A stretch of 64,000 nucleotides of DNA from Glaciecola sp048820975 (GCF_048820975.1 NZ_JBMEUF010000004.1:1-64000); one strand, 5' to 3'; positions 1 through 9,700 are shown, counted from the first letter of the stretch. Notes: generated from the sequence alone by a model not told the origin. Numbers and translations are program-made.

Positions 1-1
1 T

Positions 2-19
2 GTGTCATCTAAATGACAC
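2..19. repeat. Short inverted repeat at window edge
   Basis: A perfect 7-bp inverted repeat (GTGTCAT / ATGACAC, 4-base loop) lies at the very start of the window. It falls inside the leader of the minus-strand transcript predicted to begin near position 90. It could be a leader hairpin or a regulator site; the gene it belongs to is outside the window. Confidence 0.4.
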
Positions 20-95
20 CTTACCTGACTGCTTCTTGGCGGCTCAACTCAGCTTGTTTAAAGGCTTTGTTGATGTCTCCTTGAAGCGAGCGCGC

Positions 96-123
96 ATTCT
101 ACATGCATGAGGATTTAGGTCAA
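96..123 (-). promoter_or_regulatory. Sigma-70 promoter reading off the left edge, GC-rich discriminator
   Basis: On the minus strand TTGACC (118-123) and TAGAAT (96-101) are separated by 16 bases, a good housekeeping promoter. The bases just after the -10 are GCGCGCTCGC, a GC-rich discriminator of the kind found on stringently controlled promoters for translation genes. About 90 bases of leader without a start codon in a convincing context follow before the window ends. The driven gene is therefore outside the window and unidentified. Confidence 0.6.
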
Positions 124-311
124 GCCTTAATTTAAAAAAAGATGTAATTTAGTGCTTACATGCCGAAAAACTAGCCAAAGGTCTAAAAATGCATAAAATG
201 CATAGTTTGTGACATTTTTTTTACATCTTCTACTGGCTATATTCTTATAAGGCATTAATATAGCAATTGGATACACATTCTCTATTCTAAAAAATATAAT
301 AAGGTTTTCTT
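124..311. other. Intergenic leader region, no gene seen
   Basis: Together with the preceding 123 bases this makes a gap of about 310 bases before the first gene. Apart from the minus-strand promoter it holds AT-rich sequence with a possible -10 (TATATT, 238-243) for the RRM gene but no matching -35. I see no RNA gene or supported small ORF. Confidence 0.5.
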
Positions 312-809
312 ATGTTAAGTTTAAAATCTGGCGCTGCACTAATAGTCACGCTAATTGTCGCAGTATTGGCTTATGTAGTTGCAAGCCAATTCCAAAGTAA
401 TGCAAATTTACTTGTAATACTCCCCAGTGTTTTTTCAGTTATCACTACCCTCACTCTTTACTTAATATCGATAGCAATTCAAAACAAATCTGAAAGTGCG
501 CCTGGCACTAGCGCAGCTTCTACGCAATCTAAATCTAGTTCTTCTGCCAACGAGTCCGGTATTGCTACATTATATGTAGGTAACTTAGCTTACAAAGCTA
601 ACGAAAAGTTGGTGCAAGAATATTTTGAAACCGTAGGCACTGTTAAATCAGTTCGTTTGGTTAAAGATAAAAAAACCGGTAGACGCAAGGGCTTTGGTTT
701 TGTTGAAGTAAGTCAAAGCGATGAAAGTACGTTTATCAATAAGATGAACGAAACTGAGTTTATGGAACGTAGTATTATTGTTCGCCCGGCAAATGAGAAG
801 CAACATTAA
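312..809 (+). CDS. Membrane-anchored RRM RNA-binding protein
   Basis: A 165-residue protein with two predicted membrane segments (about 8-26 and 33-55), a low-complexity Ser/Ala-rich linker (60-82) and a single C-terminal RNA recognition motif (84-160). The RRM shows RNP2 LYVGNL at 87-92 and RNP1 KGFGFVEV at 126-133, so the single-stranded RNA-binding aromatic positions are present. Soluble bacterial RRM proteins of about 80-100 residues are common in cyanobacteria and some proteobacteria; here the domain should be held at the inner membrane facing the cytoplasm. The ATG is preceded by AAGG at 8 bases. It is monocistronic, closed by a strong terminator. The RNA target is unknown. Confidence 0.85.
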   Translation: MLSLKSGAALIVTLIVAVLAYVVASQFQSNANLLVILPSVFSVITTLTLYLISIAIQNKSESAPGTSAASTQSKSSSSANESGIATLYVGNLAYKANEKLVQEYFETVGTVKSVRLVKDKKTGRRKGFGFVEVSQSDESTFINKMNETEFMERSIIVRPANEKQH

Positions 810-827
810 TTAGATACGTAAAAAATT

Positions 828-862
828 AAAGGCCCAAAACACAAGGTGTTTTGGGCCTTTTT
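828..862. terminator. Bidirectional rho-independent terminator
   Basis: A perfect 15-bp stem (828-842 with 846-860) with a 3-base loop is followed by T residues on the plus strand and by A-rich sequence (819-830) that gives a T tract on the minus strand. It can end both the RRM gene and the convergent DUF5610-like gene. Confidence 0.9.
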
Positions 863-892
863 ATTAACAGCGTTCTGATCTATGCGAACTTA

Positions 893-2080
893 TTAGCCAG
901 TAAATTTACTATTGAAAGCGTGAAATCTATTAATCGCTGTGAGCAAATCAGGTACTTGCACATCTTCCATTTGGTTAACAATGCCATTTATTATCTTATT
1001 AAAATCTTCTTCTTCGCTTAAAGTACTTTTACTCGATTCAATAACATCAAAATACTTGTTTAAATATTCAGCTACTGTTTTAGGCGCTACCTCATCAATT
1101 TCGTTAGAATTTTCTTGAATGTGCTGAATCTGTCCATAAGCTCTAACTGAAGAAGCATTTTCTTTTTGATTAAGTTGCTTAGCTAAATTAACAATTTCAC
1201 TTTGGTTATAACCTAAGTCCTGAGATTTGCTATAAGCGCCTTCTACATCTTTTCTATAAAATTGGTTTGCTAAGCTATCAACGCTATTTACTAAATTAGC
1301 AATCGCACTCGCTTCACCTTGAGCAAATTCGGCTTCAATAGAAAAAGAGATATTTGAAGCATTACTGGTGTATATGGATCTACCTTCATTGGTTTCTTTT
1401 GCAGTATTAAATGCCAATGAATCAAAATTCAGCTTAACAGATGTGTTGTTATTACTTTTAATGTCTACTGCTGCATAACTATTTTGGGTACCGCGAGCCA
1501 CCGTTTTAGAATCCTCAACGCTTGCCGCATATTCTGCAGGATCAGTTGGGAGATCTAAAATCCCACCCACTATAGAGTCTCTTGTTTTATCAATTGATTC
1601 ATATAAGTCGTCATCCGCAATGCCAACCAACTCTAATTTTGCCTGATCAATACCTACGTTCACACCTTGAATGGCTTGATCTCGGTAGTAGCTAATTTGA
1701 TCCGCGTCAAAACCATTAGATGCCATGTTACTTAATGCATTGCCTACAAAATTCACGACGTTGTTTGTTACCGTTTCTATATCAAACACAGCAGAATCTT
1801 GCGCTTGAGCCGCTTCAAATTTTTCACTAAGCGTTTTTTCATCACTGCGCTTGCTAACACCAACAGCTGTACTCACGCTTTGGTCGACGTTTTTATTTAT
1901 TGATAACGATAATACTTTTGCAACAACAGCATCATTTGCAGAAAGAACGTTAAATTGTTCTTTACTGACCGCAACATTGCTAGTTTCTGAAGTTACTAGT
2001 TTATCTAAGTCTTTAGGCATATTAGATGCCGAACCGGGCTGTTTAACCGGCGTATTTGTAGAAACTTGTACTGTATTCAT
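893..2080 (-). CDS. DUF5610-like protein of unknown function
   Basis: A 395-residue protein without signal peptide or membrane segment. Residues about 95-185 (VFDIETVTNNVVNFVGNAL ... DQISYYRDQAIQGVNVGIDQAKLEL) resemble the DUF5610 helical domain found in marine gammaproteobacteria; this is recognised from memory of the pattern, not from a search. The rest is Ser/Asn/Asp-rich and low in hydrophobics, like proteins that travel with flagellar or adhesin systems, but no such genes are adjacent. Start ATG has GAGGT 8 bases upstream. The gene is convergent with the RRM gene and divergent from trmA. Function unknown. Confidence 0.6.
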   Translation of the reverse strand: MNTVQVSTNTPVKQPGSASNMPKDLDKLVTSETSNVAVSKEQFNVLSANDAVVAKVLSLSINKNVDQSVSTAVGVSKRSDEKTLSEKFEAAQAQDSAVFDIETVTNNVVNFVGNALSNMASNGFDADQISYYRDQAIQGVNVGIDQAKLELVGIADDDLYESIDKTRDSIVGGILDLPTDPAEYAASVEDSKTVARGTQNSYAAVDIKSNNNTSVKLNFDSLAFNTAKETNEGRSIYTSNASNISFSIEAEFAQGEASAIANLVNSVDSLANQFYRKDVEGAYSKSQDLGYNQSEIVNLAKQLNQKENASSVRAYGQIQHIQENSNEIDEVAPKTVAEYLNKYFDVIESSKSTLSEEEDFNKIINGIVNQMEDVQVPDLLTAINRFHAFNSKFTG

Positions 2081-2200
2081 AAAAGATACCTCACTATCCT
2101 CACAGAATATATCGGCAACTTATGAAATTTTCTTTAATAAAGAGTTGGTAAATTTTTAGGAATCGTTAAAATTGAGCTTATCACACTAAATGAGACAAGC

Positions 2201-3367
2201 ATGAGCGATAGCATTTCTACCGATAATACATTGAATAATCAGCCAGTTGAAAAAATAGACCTTTCAAGCATGAGCTATAACGAGCAATTCACTTATAAGC
2301 AAAATTTTTTAAAAAATTTGCTATCCCCCTTCTTCAATGGTGAGTTAGACGCTTATTCATCGCCAGAAAAGCATTATAGAATGCGCGCTGAATTTAGAGT
2401 TTGGCATGACGGGCCCGCTACTTATCATATTATGTTTGACCAATCGACCAAGCAACAGTATCGCGTTGACCAGTTACCCGCAGCTAGTATTTTAATTAAC
2501 AATGCAATGCAATCTGTTATGGCATTTTTAAATTTAGGCACTGACGAAGCGAAAGAGCTTCGTGCTAAATTATTCCAAGTTGACTATTTGTCATCTACAT
2601 CAGGAGAGATTGTAATTAGCATGCTTTATCACAAAGTGCTGAGCGATGAATGGGAAGCATGTGCACTCAAACTAAAGTCAGCACTTAGTGAATCACTAAG
2701 TAACTGCGCAAATGTAGACATTATTGGCCGCGCTCGCAAAGTAAAACGACTTATAAACCGCGATTATATAAATGAAGCGCTTAAAATCAATCAACAGCAC
2801 TATACATTTAAACAAGTCGAAAATAGCTTCACGCAGCCGAACGCTGCTATTAATATCGATATGATTGAATGGGTAAGTAAAAACGGTGAATCTAAAAACT
2901 CCGATTTACTAGAGTTATATTGTGGGGCAGGCAATTTCTCGGTGCCGTTAAGCCATTACTTTAGAAATGTATTAGCAACTGAAATTTCTAAGACTTCTGT
3001 AAATGCAGCGCAAGAAAACATTACTAACAACAATATTAGTAATTTAAAGATTGCGCGCCTAAGTAGTGAGGAGTTTGTTGAAGCATACAACAAAACAAGG
3101 GAATTTAATCGTTTGGCAGATATACGCTTAGACGATTATGATTTTAAAACCGTGTTGGTTGACCCTCCGCGAGCAGGTTTAGATGATGGAACGCTAGATT
3201 TGATAAGCCGATTCGACGTTATTATTTATGTATCGTGTAACCCTAGCACTTTAATTGAAAATCTTAACACCTTAAACAAGACCCACAAAGTTGTTCACGC
3301 AGCTTTATTTGATCAATTCCCATTTACCGAGCATATTGAATCTGGGCTTATCCTTAAAAGGCGATAA
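2201..3367 (+). CDS. trmA: tRNA (uracil-5-)-methyltransferase TrmA
   Basis: TrmA uses S-adenosylmethionine to make 5-methyluridine at position 54 of the T-loop of tRNAs. The 388-residue protein is slightly longer than the E. coli enzyme (366) because of an N-terminal extension of about 20 residues. Visible signatures are the SAM-binding LLELYCGAGNFSVPL, the VDPPRAGLDDGT loop, the catalytic nucleophile Cys about 346 in YVSCNP, and the base-assisting Glu about 380 in HIESGLIL. No TRAM domain or Fe-S cysteine set is present, separating it from RlmD. It converges with fabR, the two stop codons abutting; trmA/fabR/sthA proximity is also seen in enterobacteria. Confidence 0.96.
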   Translation: MSDSISTDNTLNNQPVEKIDLSSMSYNEQFTYKQNFLKNLLSPFFNGELDAYSSPEKHYRMRAEFRVWHDGPATYHIMFDQSTKQQYRVDQLPAASILINNAMQSVMAFLNLGTDEAKELRAKLFQVDYLSSTSGEIVISMLYHKVLSDEWEACALKLKSALSESLSNCANVDIIGRARKVKRLINRDYINEALKINQQHYTFKQVENSFTQPNAAINIDMIEWVSKNGESKNSDLLELYCGAGNFSVPLSHYFRNVLATEISKTSVNAAQENITNNNISNLKIARLSSEEFVEAYNKTREFNRLADIRLDDYDFKTVLVDPPRAGLDDGTLDLISRFDVIIYVSCNPSTLIENLNTLNKTHKVVHAALFDQFPFTEHIESGLILKRR

Positions 3368-3979
3368 TTAAGCGTTTAGCTTTTCAAGCGCGTAACGCTC
3401 AGCACCGTACTGAATAAGACGAAGCTGAATTTTTACGCGTTGTGCAATCTTTTCAATATTTTCAGTGTCAGCATCTAGCGCTTCAGCTCCTGCACTGAAG
3501 ACCAATTTTACCATTGCCTCGGCCTGTAAATTAGCTACCGTGGTGGGAATTTTGACTTGTACTTCTAAATAATCACTTAATTCTTCTGTAAAATGTTGAA
3601 TTTCTCGCGTAACTGCCGCTCTAAAGGATGAAGAGGTCCCGGTATGCTCGCGTAGTAATAAGCGAAAAACATTTGGGTTTTGTAAAATAAACTCCATAAA
3701 TGTATTTACCGATATATCAATTAGGCTGCCACCACCGGCCAAACGCTGCCTGGCTTGACGCATTAACTGGCGTAACGCTAAACCTGACTCATCAACTAAA
3801 GTGAGTCCTAGCTCATTTATGCTAGAGAAGTGCCGATAAAAAGATGTGGGTGCAATGTTTGCGGCTCTAGCCACTTCGCGCAAACTTATAGATGTAAAGC
3901 TTTTATTATCATCAAGCAAAGCAAAAGCCGCATTTATAATGCGTTGCCGAGTTTGAAGTTTTTGTTGTTGACGATTCAT
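3368..3979 (-). CDS. fabR: TetR-family repressor of unsaturated fatty acid synthesis FabR
   Basis: FabR senses the unsaturated:saturated acyl-thioester balance and represses unsaturated fatty acid genes. The protein closely follows E. coli FabR: N-terminal helix-turn-helix (SLREVARAANIAPTSFYRHF) then ELGLTLVDESGLALRQLMRQ and VFSAGAEALD. I take the ATG at 3979 (203 residues, MNRQQQKLQTRQ), which matches where the family begins; a TTG at 4015 would add 12 residues, and neither start has a clear ribosome binding site. It is divergent from the desaturase, and the shared intergenic space carries a FabR-type palindrome, so both regulation of the desaturase and autoregulation are plausible. Confidence 0.93.
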   Translation of the reverse strand: MNRQQQKLQTRQRIINAAFALLDDNKSFTSISLREVARAANIAPTSFYRHFSSINELGLTLVDESGLALRQLMRQARQRLAGGGSLIDISVNTFMEFILQNPNVFRLLLREHTGTSSSFRAAVTREIQHFTEELSDYLEVQVKIPTTVANLQAEAMVKLVFSAGAEALDADTENIEKIAQRVKIQLRLIQYGAERYALEKLNA

Positions 3980-4052
3980 AACAGAATGTTGACACAATTG
4001 TTTTGGTAACTGCAATATATTTCTTGCACTTAATAGTGTGAAAAGTTAAATT

Positions 4053-4070
4053 AGCGCACAGTTGTACGCT
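4053..4070. promoter_or_regulatory. FabR-type operator
   Basis: An 18-bp palindrome, AGCGCACA-GT-TGTACGCT, differs at one base from a perfect repeat and matches the GCGTACA-N2-TGTACGC pattern of the E. coli fabA/fabB FabR operators. It lies between fabR and the desaturase and overlaps the -35 element of the desaturase promoter, the position expected for repression. Confidence 0.85.
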
Positions 4071-4090
4071 GAAATTTTCAGTTATTTATA
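4062..4090 (+). promoter_or_regulatory. Sigma-70 promoter of the desaturase gene
   Basis: TTGTAC (4062-4067) and TTTATA (4085-4090) are separated by 17 bases, ending 28 bases before the GTG start. The -35 hexamer lies inside the FabR-type palindrome. Confidence 0.6.
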
Positions 4091-4118
4091 GTAAGCCAAT
4101 TGTAATGAGTAAATTGTA

Positions 4119-5252
4119 GTGAAAAAACCCCCTTTAATACCGCTTAATATTTCAATATTTGTTCTAACCACAGCTGTTGCATTAATTGGTGTCCCTTTGT
4201 GGGCAGTTTATGCATCAATTGGCTGGACTGAAGTAAATGTTGCAATAGCGCTTTTTTTCTTCACCGGCATGTCGATTACTGCAGGTTATCATCGCCTTTG
4301 GTCACACAAAACCTACGAAGCACACCCTGTTGTAAGAGTTATTCTTGCTATTGGCGGTGCGATGGCTGTACAAAACAGTATTTTGCACTGGTCAAGTGAT
4401 CACCGAGTACATCACCGCCACGTTGATGTTAATGACGCTGACCCATATTCAGCCAAACGCGGGTTTTGGTTTTCGCACATGGGATGGATGTTAAGAGAAT
4501 ATCAAGCTCATCGATATGACGATTACTCAAACTGCAAAGATTTACAAAAAGACAAAGTAGTTATGTGGCAGCATAATTATTACGTACCTATTATTTTAGT
4601 AGCCAACTTTGGTATCACTGGCTTTTTAGGATGGTTAAATGGTGACATTATAGGCATGATCTTGGTAGCCGGCGTGGCTCGCTTAGTTGCAGTTCACCAT
4701 GTTACCTTTTTCATCAATTCTTTAGCGCACATTTGGGGCTCGCGCCCTTATACGGATACCAACACCGCTAGAGATAATGGCGTTATTGCTTTATTCACCT
4801 TTGGTGAGGGCTATCATAACTATCACCACATTTTTGAATATGATTATCGAAACGGTATTCGCTGGTGGCAATATGATCCAACTAAATGGCTAATTAAAGG
4901 TTTGTCGTACTTAGGGCTTACAAAAAAGCTACGTACCACCCCTGAAGAAAGAATAGAAAAGGCGCGTTTACAAATGCAACTTAAAAATGCAAAAACGTCG
5001 CTGGTAGATTTGCCTAACGCAGAAGAAATAACAGCAAAAATACAAGACGAATATGATTTGCTGGTGAGCAAAATGGCAGAGTATTATAAGACTAGAAAAG
5101 CTGTTATGGCTATGAAGAAAGAAAAATTGCAGGCTAGTTACGAATGCTTAGAACTCAATTTTAAATATAAAGAGTTAAAACAATCTTTCAATTTACAAAA
5201 AGAAAGATGGCAATCTCTTTACTCATACTATTTAGAGCCGATAAGCGTATAG
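4119..5252 (+). CDS. Acyl-lipid/acyl-CoA delta-9-type fatty acid desaturase
   Basis: A 377-residue membrane di-iron desaturase that introduces a cis double bond into saturated acyl chains, raising membrane fluidity. The three histidine clusters are HRLWSH (58-63), HRVHHRH (95-101) and HNYHH (233-237), with four hydrophobic segments around them. After about residue 280 an unusual charged C-terminal extension of some 95 residues, predicted helical/coiled coil (EEITAKIQDEYDLLVSKMAE), is added to the usual catalytic core. The start is GTG; the nearby ATG at 4105 runs into a stop. Placed against fabR with a FabR-type operator, it is inferred to be a FabR target. Confidence 0.9.
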   Translation: MKKPPLIPLNISIFVLTTAVALIGVPLWAVYASIGWTEVNVAIALFFFTGMSITAGYHRLWSHKTYEAHPVVRVILAIGGAMAVQNSILHWSSDHRVHHRHVDVNDADPYSAKRGFWFSHMGWMLREYQAHRYDDYSNCKDLQKDKVVMWQHNYYVPIILVANFGITGFLGWLNGDIIGMILVAGVARLVAVHHVTFFINSLAHIWGSRPYTDTNTARDNGVIALFTFGEGYHNYHHIFEYDYRNGIRWWQYDPTKWLIKGLSYLGLTKKLRTTPEERIEKARLQMQLKNAKTSLVDLPNAEEITAKIQDEYDLLVSKMAEYYKTRKAVMAMKKEKLQASYECLELNFKYKELKQSFNLQKERWQSLYSYYLEPISV

Positions 5253-5269
5253 TATGGATACATTTTAAA

Positions 5270-5298
5270 AAAAAAGGATGCGTTTAGCATCCTTTTTT
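5270..5298 (+). terminator. Rho-independent terminator after the desaturase gene
   Basis: Perfect 12-bp stem (5270-5281 with 5287-5298), 5-base loop, ending in six T residues. It separates the desaturase from sthA. Confidence 0.9.
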
Positions 5299-5354
5299 GT
5301 ATTATCTATTTATAAAACAATTTCTTAAAATTAAAACGCCCCGGAGCGCCATTT

Positions 5355-6770
5355 ATGCCACATAGAAAAAGTAAGAATGCTTATGATTATGACGCCATCA
5401 TTATTGGAACAGGACCTGCCGGTGAAGGCGTGGCAATGCAGCTGGCCAAGGCTGGTAAAACGGTAGGCGTTGTTGAGCGCTATTCTTCGGTAGGCGGCGG
5501 GTGTACTCATTGGGGAACTATCCCATCAAAAGCACTAAGGCATTCAGTGAGCCGACTTGTTGAATACAATGCCAATCCCTTATTTGCCGACAATAACAAC
5601 TCGCGAAGCTTAAGGTTTGTAGATATTATGCAACATGCAAGTGGCGTAGTACGTAAGCAGTCGAGTTTACGCGCCTCATTTTACGACCGAAATGAAGTGA
5701 ATGTGATTAATGGTGAAGCAAGTTTTATAGATAAACACACCCTTAATATTCAAAAACCCGACGGTTCCGTAGATGAAATTAGAGCGAAACAAATTGTCTT
5801 AGCCACCGGCTCTAGGCCTTACACACCCAAAGATATTGATTTTAACCACCCACGTATATTCAATAGTGACACAATTTTGTCAATGGATTTCCAGCCTAAA
5901 ACAATTATTGTTTATGGTGCAGGGGTAATAGGTAGTGAGTATGCATCTATTTTCCGTGGGCTTGGCATTAAAGTAGATTTAGTTAACATGCGTGACCGCT
6001 TGCTGTCATTCTTGGACGCCGAAATTTCAGATGCCTTAAGTTATCACCTTTGGAACAGTGGCGTAGTTATTCGTCATAACGAAGAGTACGAAAGCGTTGA
6101 GGGCCACGATAATCACGTTATTATGAATTTGAAGTCAGGCAAGAAAATGCGCGCCGACTGCTTGTTATTTGCAAATGGGCGAACCGGTAATACCGACATG
6201 CTTAACTTAAAGAATATAGAGTTAAAAGCTGATGGCCGCGGTTTGCTTAAGGTGAACCAAAACTATAAAACTGACATAGATAATATATACGCAGTGGGGG
6301 ATGTTGTGGGCTATCCTAGTTTAGCCTCAGCCGCATATAATCAAGGCCGCTTTGCAGCAGAAGCTATGCTAAAAGGTGAATGTCATAAAACCTTGATTGA
6401 AGATATTCCTACTGGGATTTACACCATCCCGGAAATTAGTTCAGTTGGTAAAACCGAGCAAGAATTAACGCAAGCAAAGGTACCATATGAGGTAGGCAGA
6501 GCCCAATTTAAGCATTTAGCTAGAGCGCAAATTGCCGATACCAGCGTAGGAAGTTTAAAGTTATTGTTCCACAGAGAAACTAAGCAGTTATTAGGTATTC
6601 ATTGTTTTGGTGAAAGAGCCTCGGAAATTGTGCATATTGGACAAGCCATTATGCAGCAAGACGCAGAGGCAAATAACATCGAGTATTTTGTGAATACCAC
6701 ATTTAATTATCCAACCATGGCTGAGGCTTACAGAGTAGCAGCGTTAAACGGATTAAACCGCGTGTTTTAA
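5355..6770 (+). CDS. sthA: Soluble pyridine nucleotide transhydrogenase SthA
   Basis: SthA is a cytoplasmic FAD enzyme that transfers hydride between NADPH and NAD+, usually draining excess NADPH. The 471-residue protein follows E. coli SthA over its whole length: FAD motif GTGPAGEG near residues 18-25, VGGGCTHWGTIPSKALRHS near 46-64 with a single Cys50 instead of the CxxxxC redox pair of true disulfide reductases, second nucleotide motif GAGVIGSEYAS, and the C-terminal dimer domain ending NYPTMAEAYRVAALNGLNR. GGAG lies 8 bases before the ATG. It is close to fabR and trmA, as in enterobacteria. Confidence 0.96.
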   Translation: MPHRKSKNAYDYDAIIIGTGPAGEGVAMQLAKAGKTVGVVERYSSVGGGCTHWGTIPSKALRHSVSRLVEYNANPLFADNNNSRSLRFVDIMQHASGVVRKQSSLRASFYDRNEVNVINGEASFIDKHTLNIQKPDGSVDEIRAKQIVLATGSRPYTPKDIDFNHPRIFNSDTILSMDFQPKTIIVYGAGVIGSEYASIFRGLGIKVDLVNMRDRLLSFLDAEISDALSYHLWNSGVVIRHNEEYESVEGHDNHVIMNLKSGKKMRADCLLFANGRTGNTDMLNLKNIELKADGRGLLKVNQNYKTDIDNIYAVGDVVGYPSLASAAYNQGRFAAEAMLKGECHKTLIEDIPTGIYTIPEISSVGKTEQELTQAKVPYEVGRAQFKHLARAQIADTSVGSLKLLFHRETKQLLGIHCFGERASEIVHIGQAIMQQDAEANNIEYFVNTTFNYPTMAEAYRVAALNGLNRVF

Positions 6771-6788
6771 AAGGCCTATAATACAGCC

Positions 6789-9700
6789 ATGAACAAACGA
6801 ATATTGAGTATCAGCAAACACCCTGCAGCATACAGTTCGATTTTTCTGATTGTGGCAATGGTGACGGCTTCTTTGTATATAGACGAGCGCGTTTCAAAAA
6901 ACGTGCTTGCAACATTTGATGACAATATCCATCAAAATATTGTTAATACAAACGAGTATATTCAGTCCGATATAGTGGAGTTTGAGAAGCGTATTCGTTA
7001 TTTAAGAAATACTGCTGCTATTCAAAATTTTGTAAACAACTACCCTCTTGATACCCCTCCCATAAATGCTGATTTATCGGGGATTGAGGATGTAAGCGCA
7101 ACTTTTCGTGCGCTCATGCATGAATACGACGTAATTGACCAAGCCAGAATTTTGCATTTTAAGACCGGCCAAGAGGTCGTTAGAATGGAGAGAAATGCCG
7201 ATCAGATAGTTCAAGTGTCAAATAATAACTTACAAGATAAAAGTGCTCGCGCTTATTTCATTGAGACAACAGAAATAGCGCAAAATGAAATTTATTTCTC
7301 ACAAATTAATTTAAATAGAGAGAACGGCGAAATACAGTACCCCTTAAAACCCACTTTTCGTCTTGCCATGCAGTTGGTGAATCACAAGGGTGAAAAAGTA
7401 GGAATACTGCTGTTAAATATTAACGCTGGAAATATGCTTAATAATTTGTCTGAAAGGGTTCCAGACCCGCTGAAGCTTTATTTATTGAATGAAGAAAAAC
7501 AATTTCTGATTCACCCTCAAAACGGGGTAGCATTTTCACACGAGCTTGACGCAAACCGCACTTGGGACGATCTATATACCCCCTTGCGTTCACCTTACCC
7601 ACCATTTGCCAGAGCCTCTAGGCCTAAAAGCTTAAATCACGAATTTTTATATAAAGAAGCAACCAATCTTGTAGGAAAGAATGAATGGACTCGACCACTC
7701 ACTATAATTATTTCGGTTGATACCGCTATAGTGAACGCCAGCATAATAAACAGCCGCATTAATACCTTCAGTCTAACAGCCTTACTAACGCTAATAGTAT
7801 TGTTATTGTTTATGTTTTTTAATAACTATTTTAGAAGGACGCTGTTGCTCGCAAAAGCGCGCGCTGAGCATAGCGCCATTATTGATGGCGTTAATGAAGC
7901 CATTATTAGTATTAACTTAAATAGCGTAATCACAAGTTGGAACAATGCCTCGGAGCAATTTTTTGATTGTTCTAGAGCGATGGCCGTTGGTAAGCCAATA
8001 GAGGAAATATTGACCTTTCCAGAAACGAAATTTTCCCTCGAGCTAAGTGAGTTCGTAGAACAATCTAAGCTGTCAAACAAGCGCTTTACTACCGAGTATA
8101 TTAGCAGCGACAGCAGCTTAATCTTAGAAGTGGTGTTTTCACATATTCTTACTAGTACTAACTTAGTCACCGGCACTGCGATTGTTATGCGTGACATTAC
8201 TGAACAAGTTAAAGTAAGACGCTCAATTGAAGAGAGCAATGAGCAGCTTGAAGCCCAAGTATTTGAGCGTACCAAAGAGTTGGTGCTCGCGAAGGAGCAA
8301 GCTGAACAAGCAAATACCTTAAAAAGCTCGTTTATATCAAACGTAAGCCATGAAATGCGAACGCCATTAAACGGTATTTTAGGCACCTTACAATTAATTA
8401 AAAAAGAAAAGCTTAGTCCTCTTCAACTTAGTTATTTATCTATGACCCAATCTAGCATTGGCAGTTTGAATGCGTTGATCAACGACATTTTAGATTTGTC
8501 CAAAATTGAAGCGGGCAAAATGTCATTAAATAAAAAACCTTTCGACATGCTTGCTGAATTTGAAACGGCTATTGCGCCAATTTCTGTTCGCGCACAACAG
8601 AAAGGTTTGAAAGTATATGTAGATACCTCAGAGCTTGAATTTGCATATTTGCTAGGTGATAAACACAGAATCACACAGATCATAAACAATATATTTGGTA
8701 ATGCTGAGAAATTTACTCGCAAGGGTGAAATTTTTATTCGTATATTAACTGCGTTGAAGCCTGAATATGGTCCAAATTCGATTGAAATTAAGTGCAGTAT
8801 TAGTGATACAGGTATTGGGATTGCAAAAGAAAACCAAGCTTTGCTATTTAATGCCTTTGCCCAAGAAACAAGTGACACTAGCAGTAACTTCGGCGGAACA
8901 GGCTTAGGCCTTTCGGTAAGTAAACAAATTTGTAATTTAATGCATGGCGATGTGTGGTTTGAGTCGATTAAAGACCAGGGAAGCACCTTTTATTTTAACG
9001 CTATTGTAGAGCAGCAAAAAGAAGTCACCAACAACAAAGATGTGGATGTAATATCCAACAGAGTTTATTTAGCGTTGCATGACACAAAAGAACAAGCCGT
9101 TATATCCAGCATTTTAGAATCTAAGGGATACGAAGTTTGGCTCACTCTTTCTAGTAATATAGACATTATTATCATTGATCAAAAACATACTGAGTTACCC
9201 GCTCAGTATCCCCTTCCCAAACAAAAGGTTTTTACTCTTGTTGACTCATCAAATAATGAAGAGATTGAAAGCCTACGTGATGAAAACATACACCCTCTAA
9301 TTAGGCCTTTCCTATATAGAAGTTTTCAGAATCAAATTGAAGCTGACAAGCTCGTAACAATTGAAAAATTAGAGCACCCCACCAGCTTAACAACACCTGA
9401 AAACCATTTTCTTTCAAAAGCCTGTGTACTCATCGTTGATGACAACGATATAAATATTGAAGTATTAAAAGGCTTACTTACTGATACTGTTGAAAGCACC
9501 TTTGTGTGCAAAGATGGAAGAGAAACAATAGACCTGTTAAAACGCCAGAGCAAACATAAGAAGCGCATAATTGACCTGATTTTATTAGATTGCAACATGC
9601 CTGTAATGGACGGTTTTGAATGCACGCATTTAATTCGTCAAGGTGAAGCAGGTGATGTTTATAAAAACGTGCCTATTATTGCCGTAACAGCTGACGCAAT

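Noticed and set aside
1851..2159. 102-codon plus-strand frame opposite the DUF5610-like gene
   Set aside because: Antisense shadow of a better supported gene; no ribosome binding site and no recognisable product.
6777..6782. TATAAT as a promoter -10 for the histidine kinase
   Set aside because: It lies 6 bases before the start codon and no -35 is present at the right distance; a leaderless transcript cannot be argued from this alone.
7826..8386. 186-codon minus-strand frame inside the hybrid histidine kinase
   Set aside because: Ser/Cys-rich antisense shadow covering the PAS and HisKA region, whose plus-strand motifs are intact.
8432..8986. 184-codon minus-strand frame inside the hybrid histidine kinase
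   Set aside because: Antisense shadow of the HATPase region.
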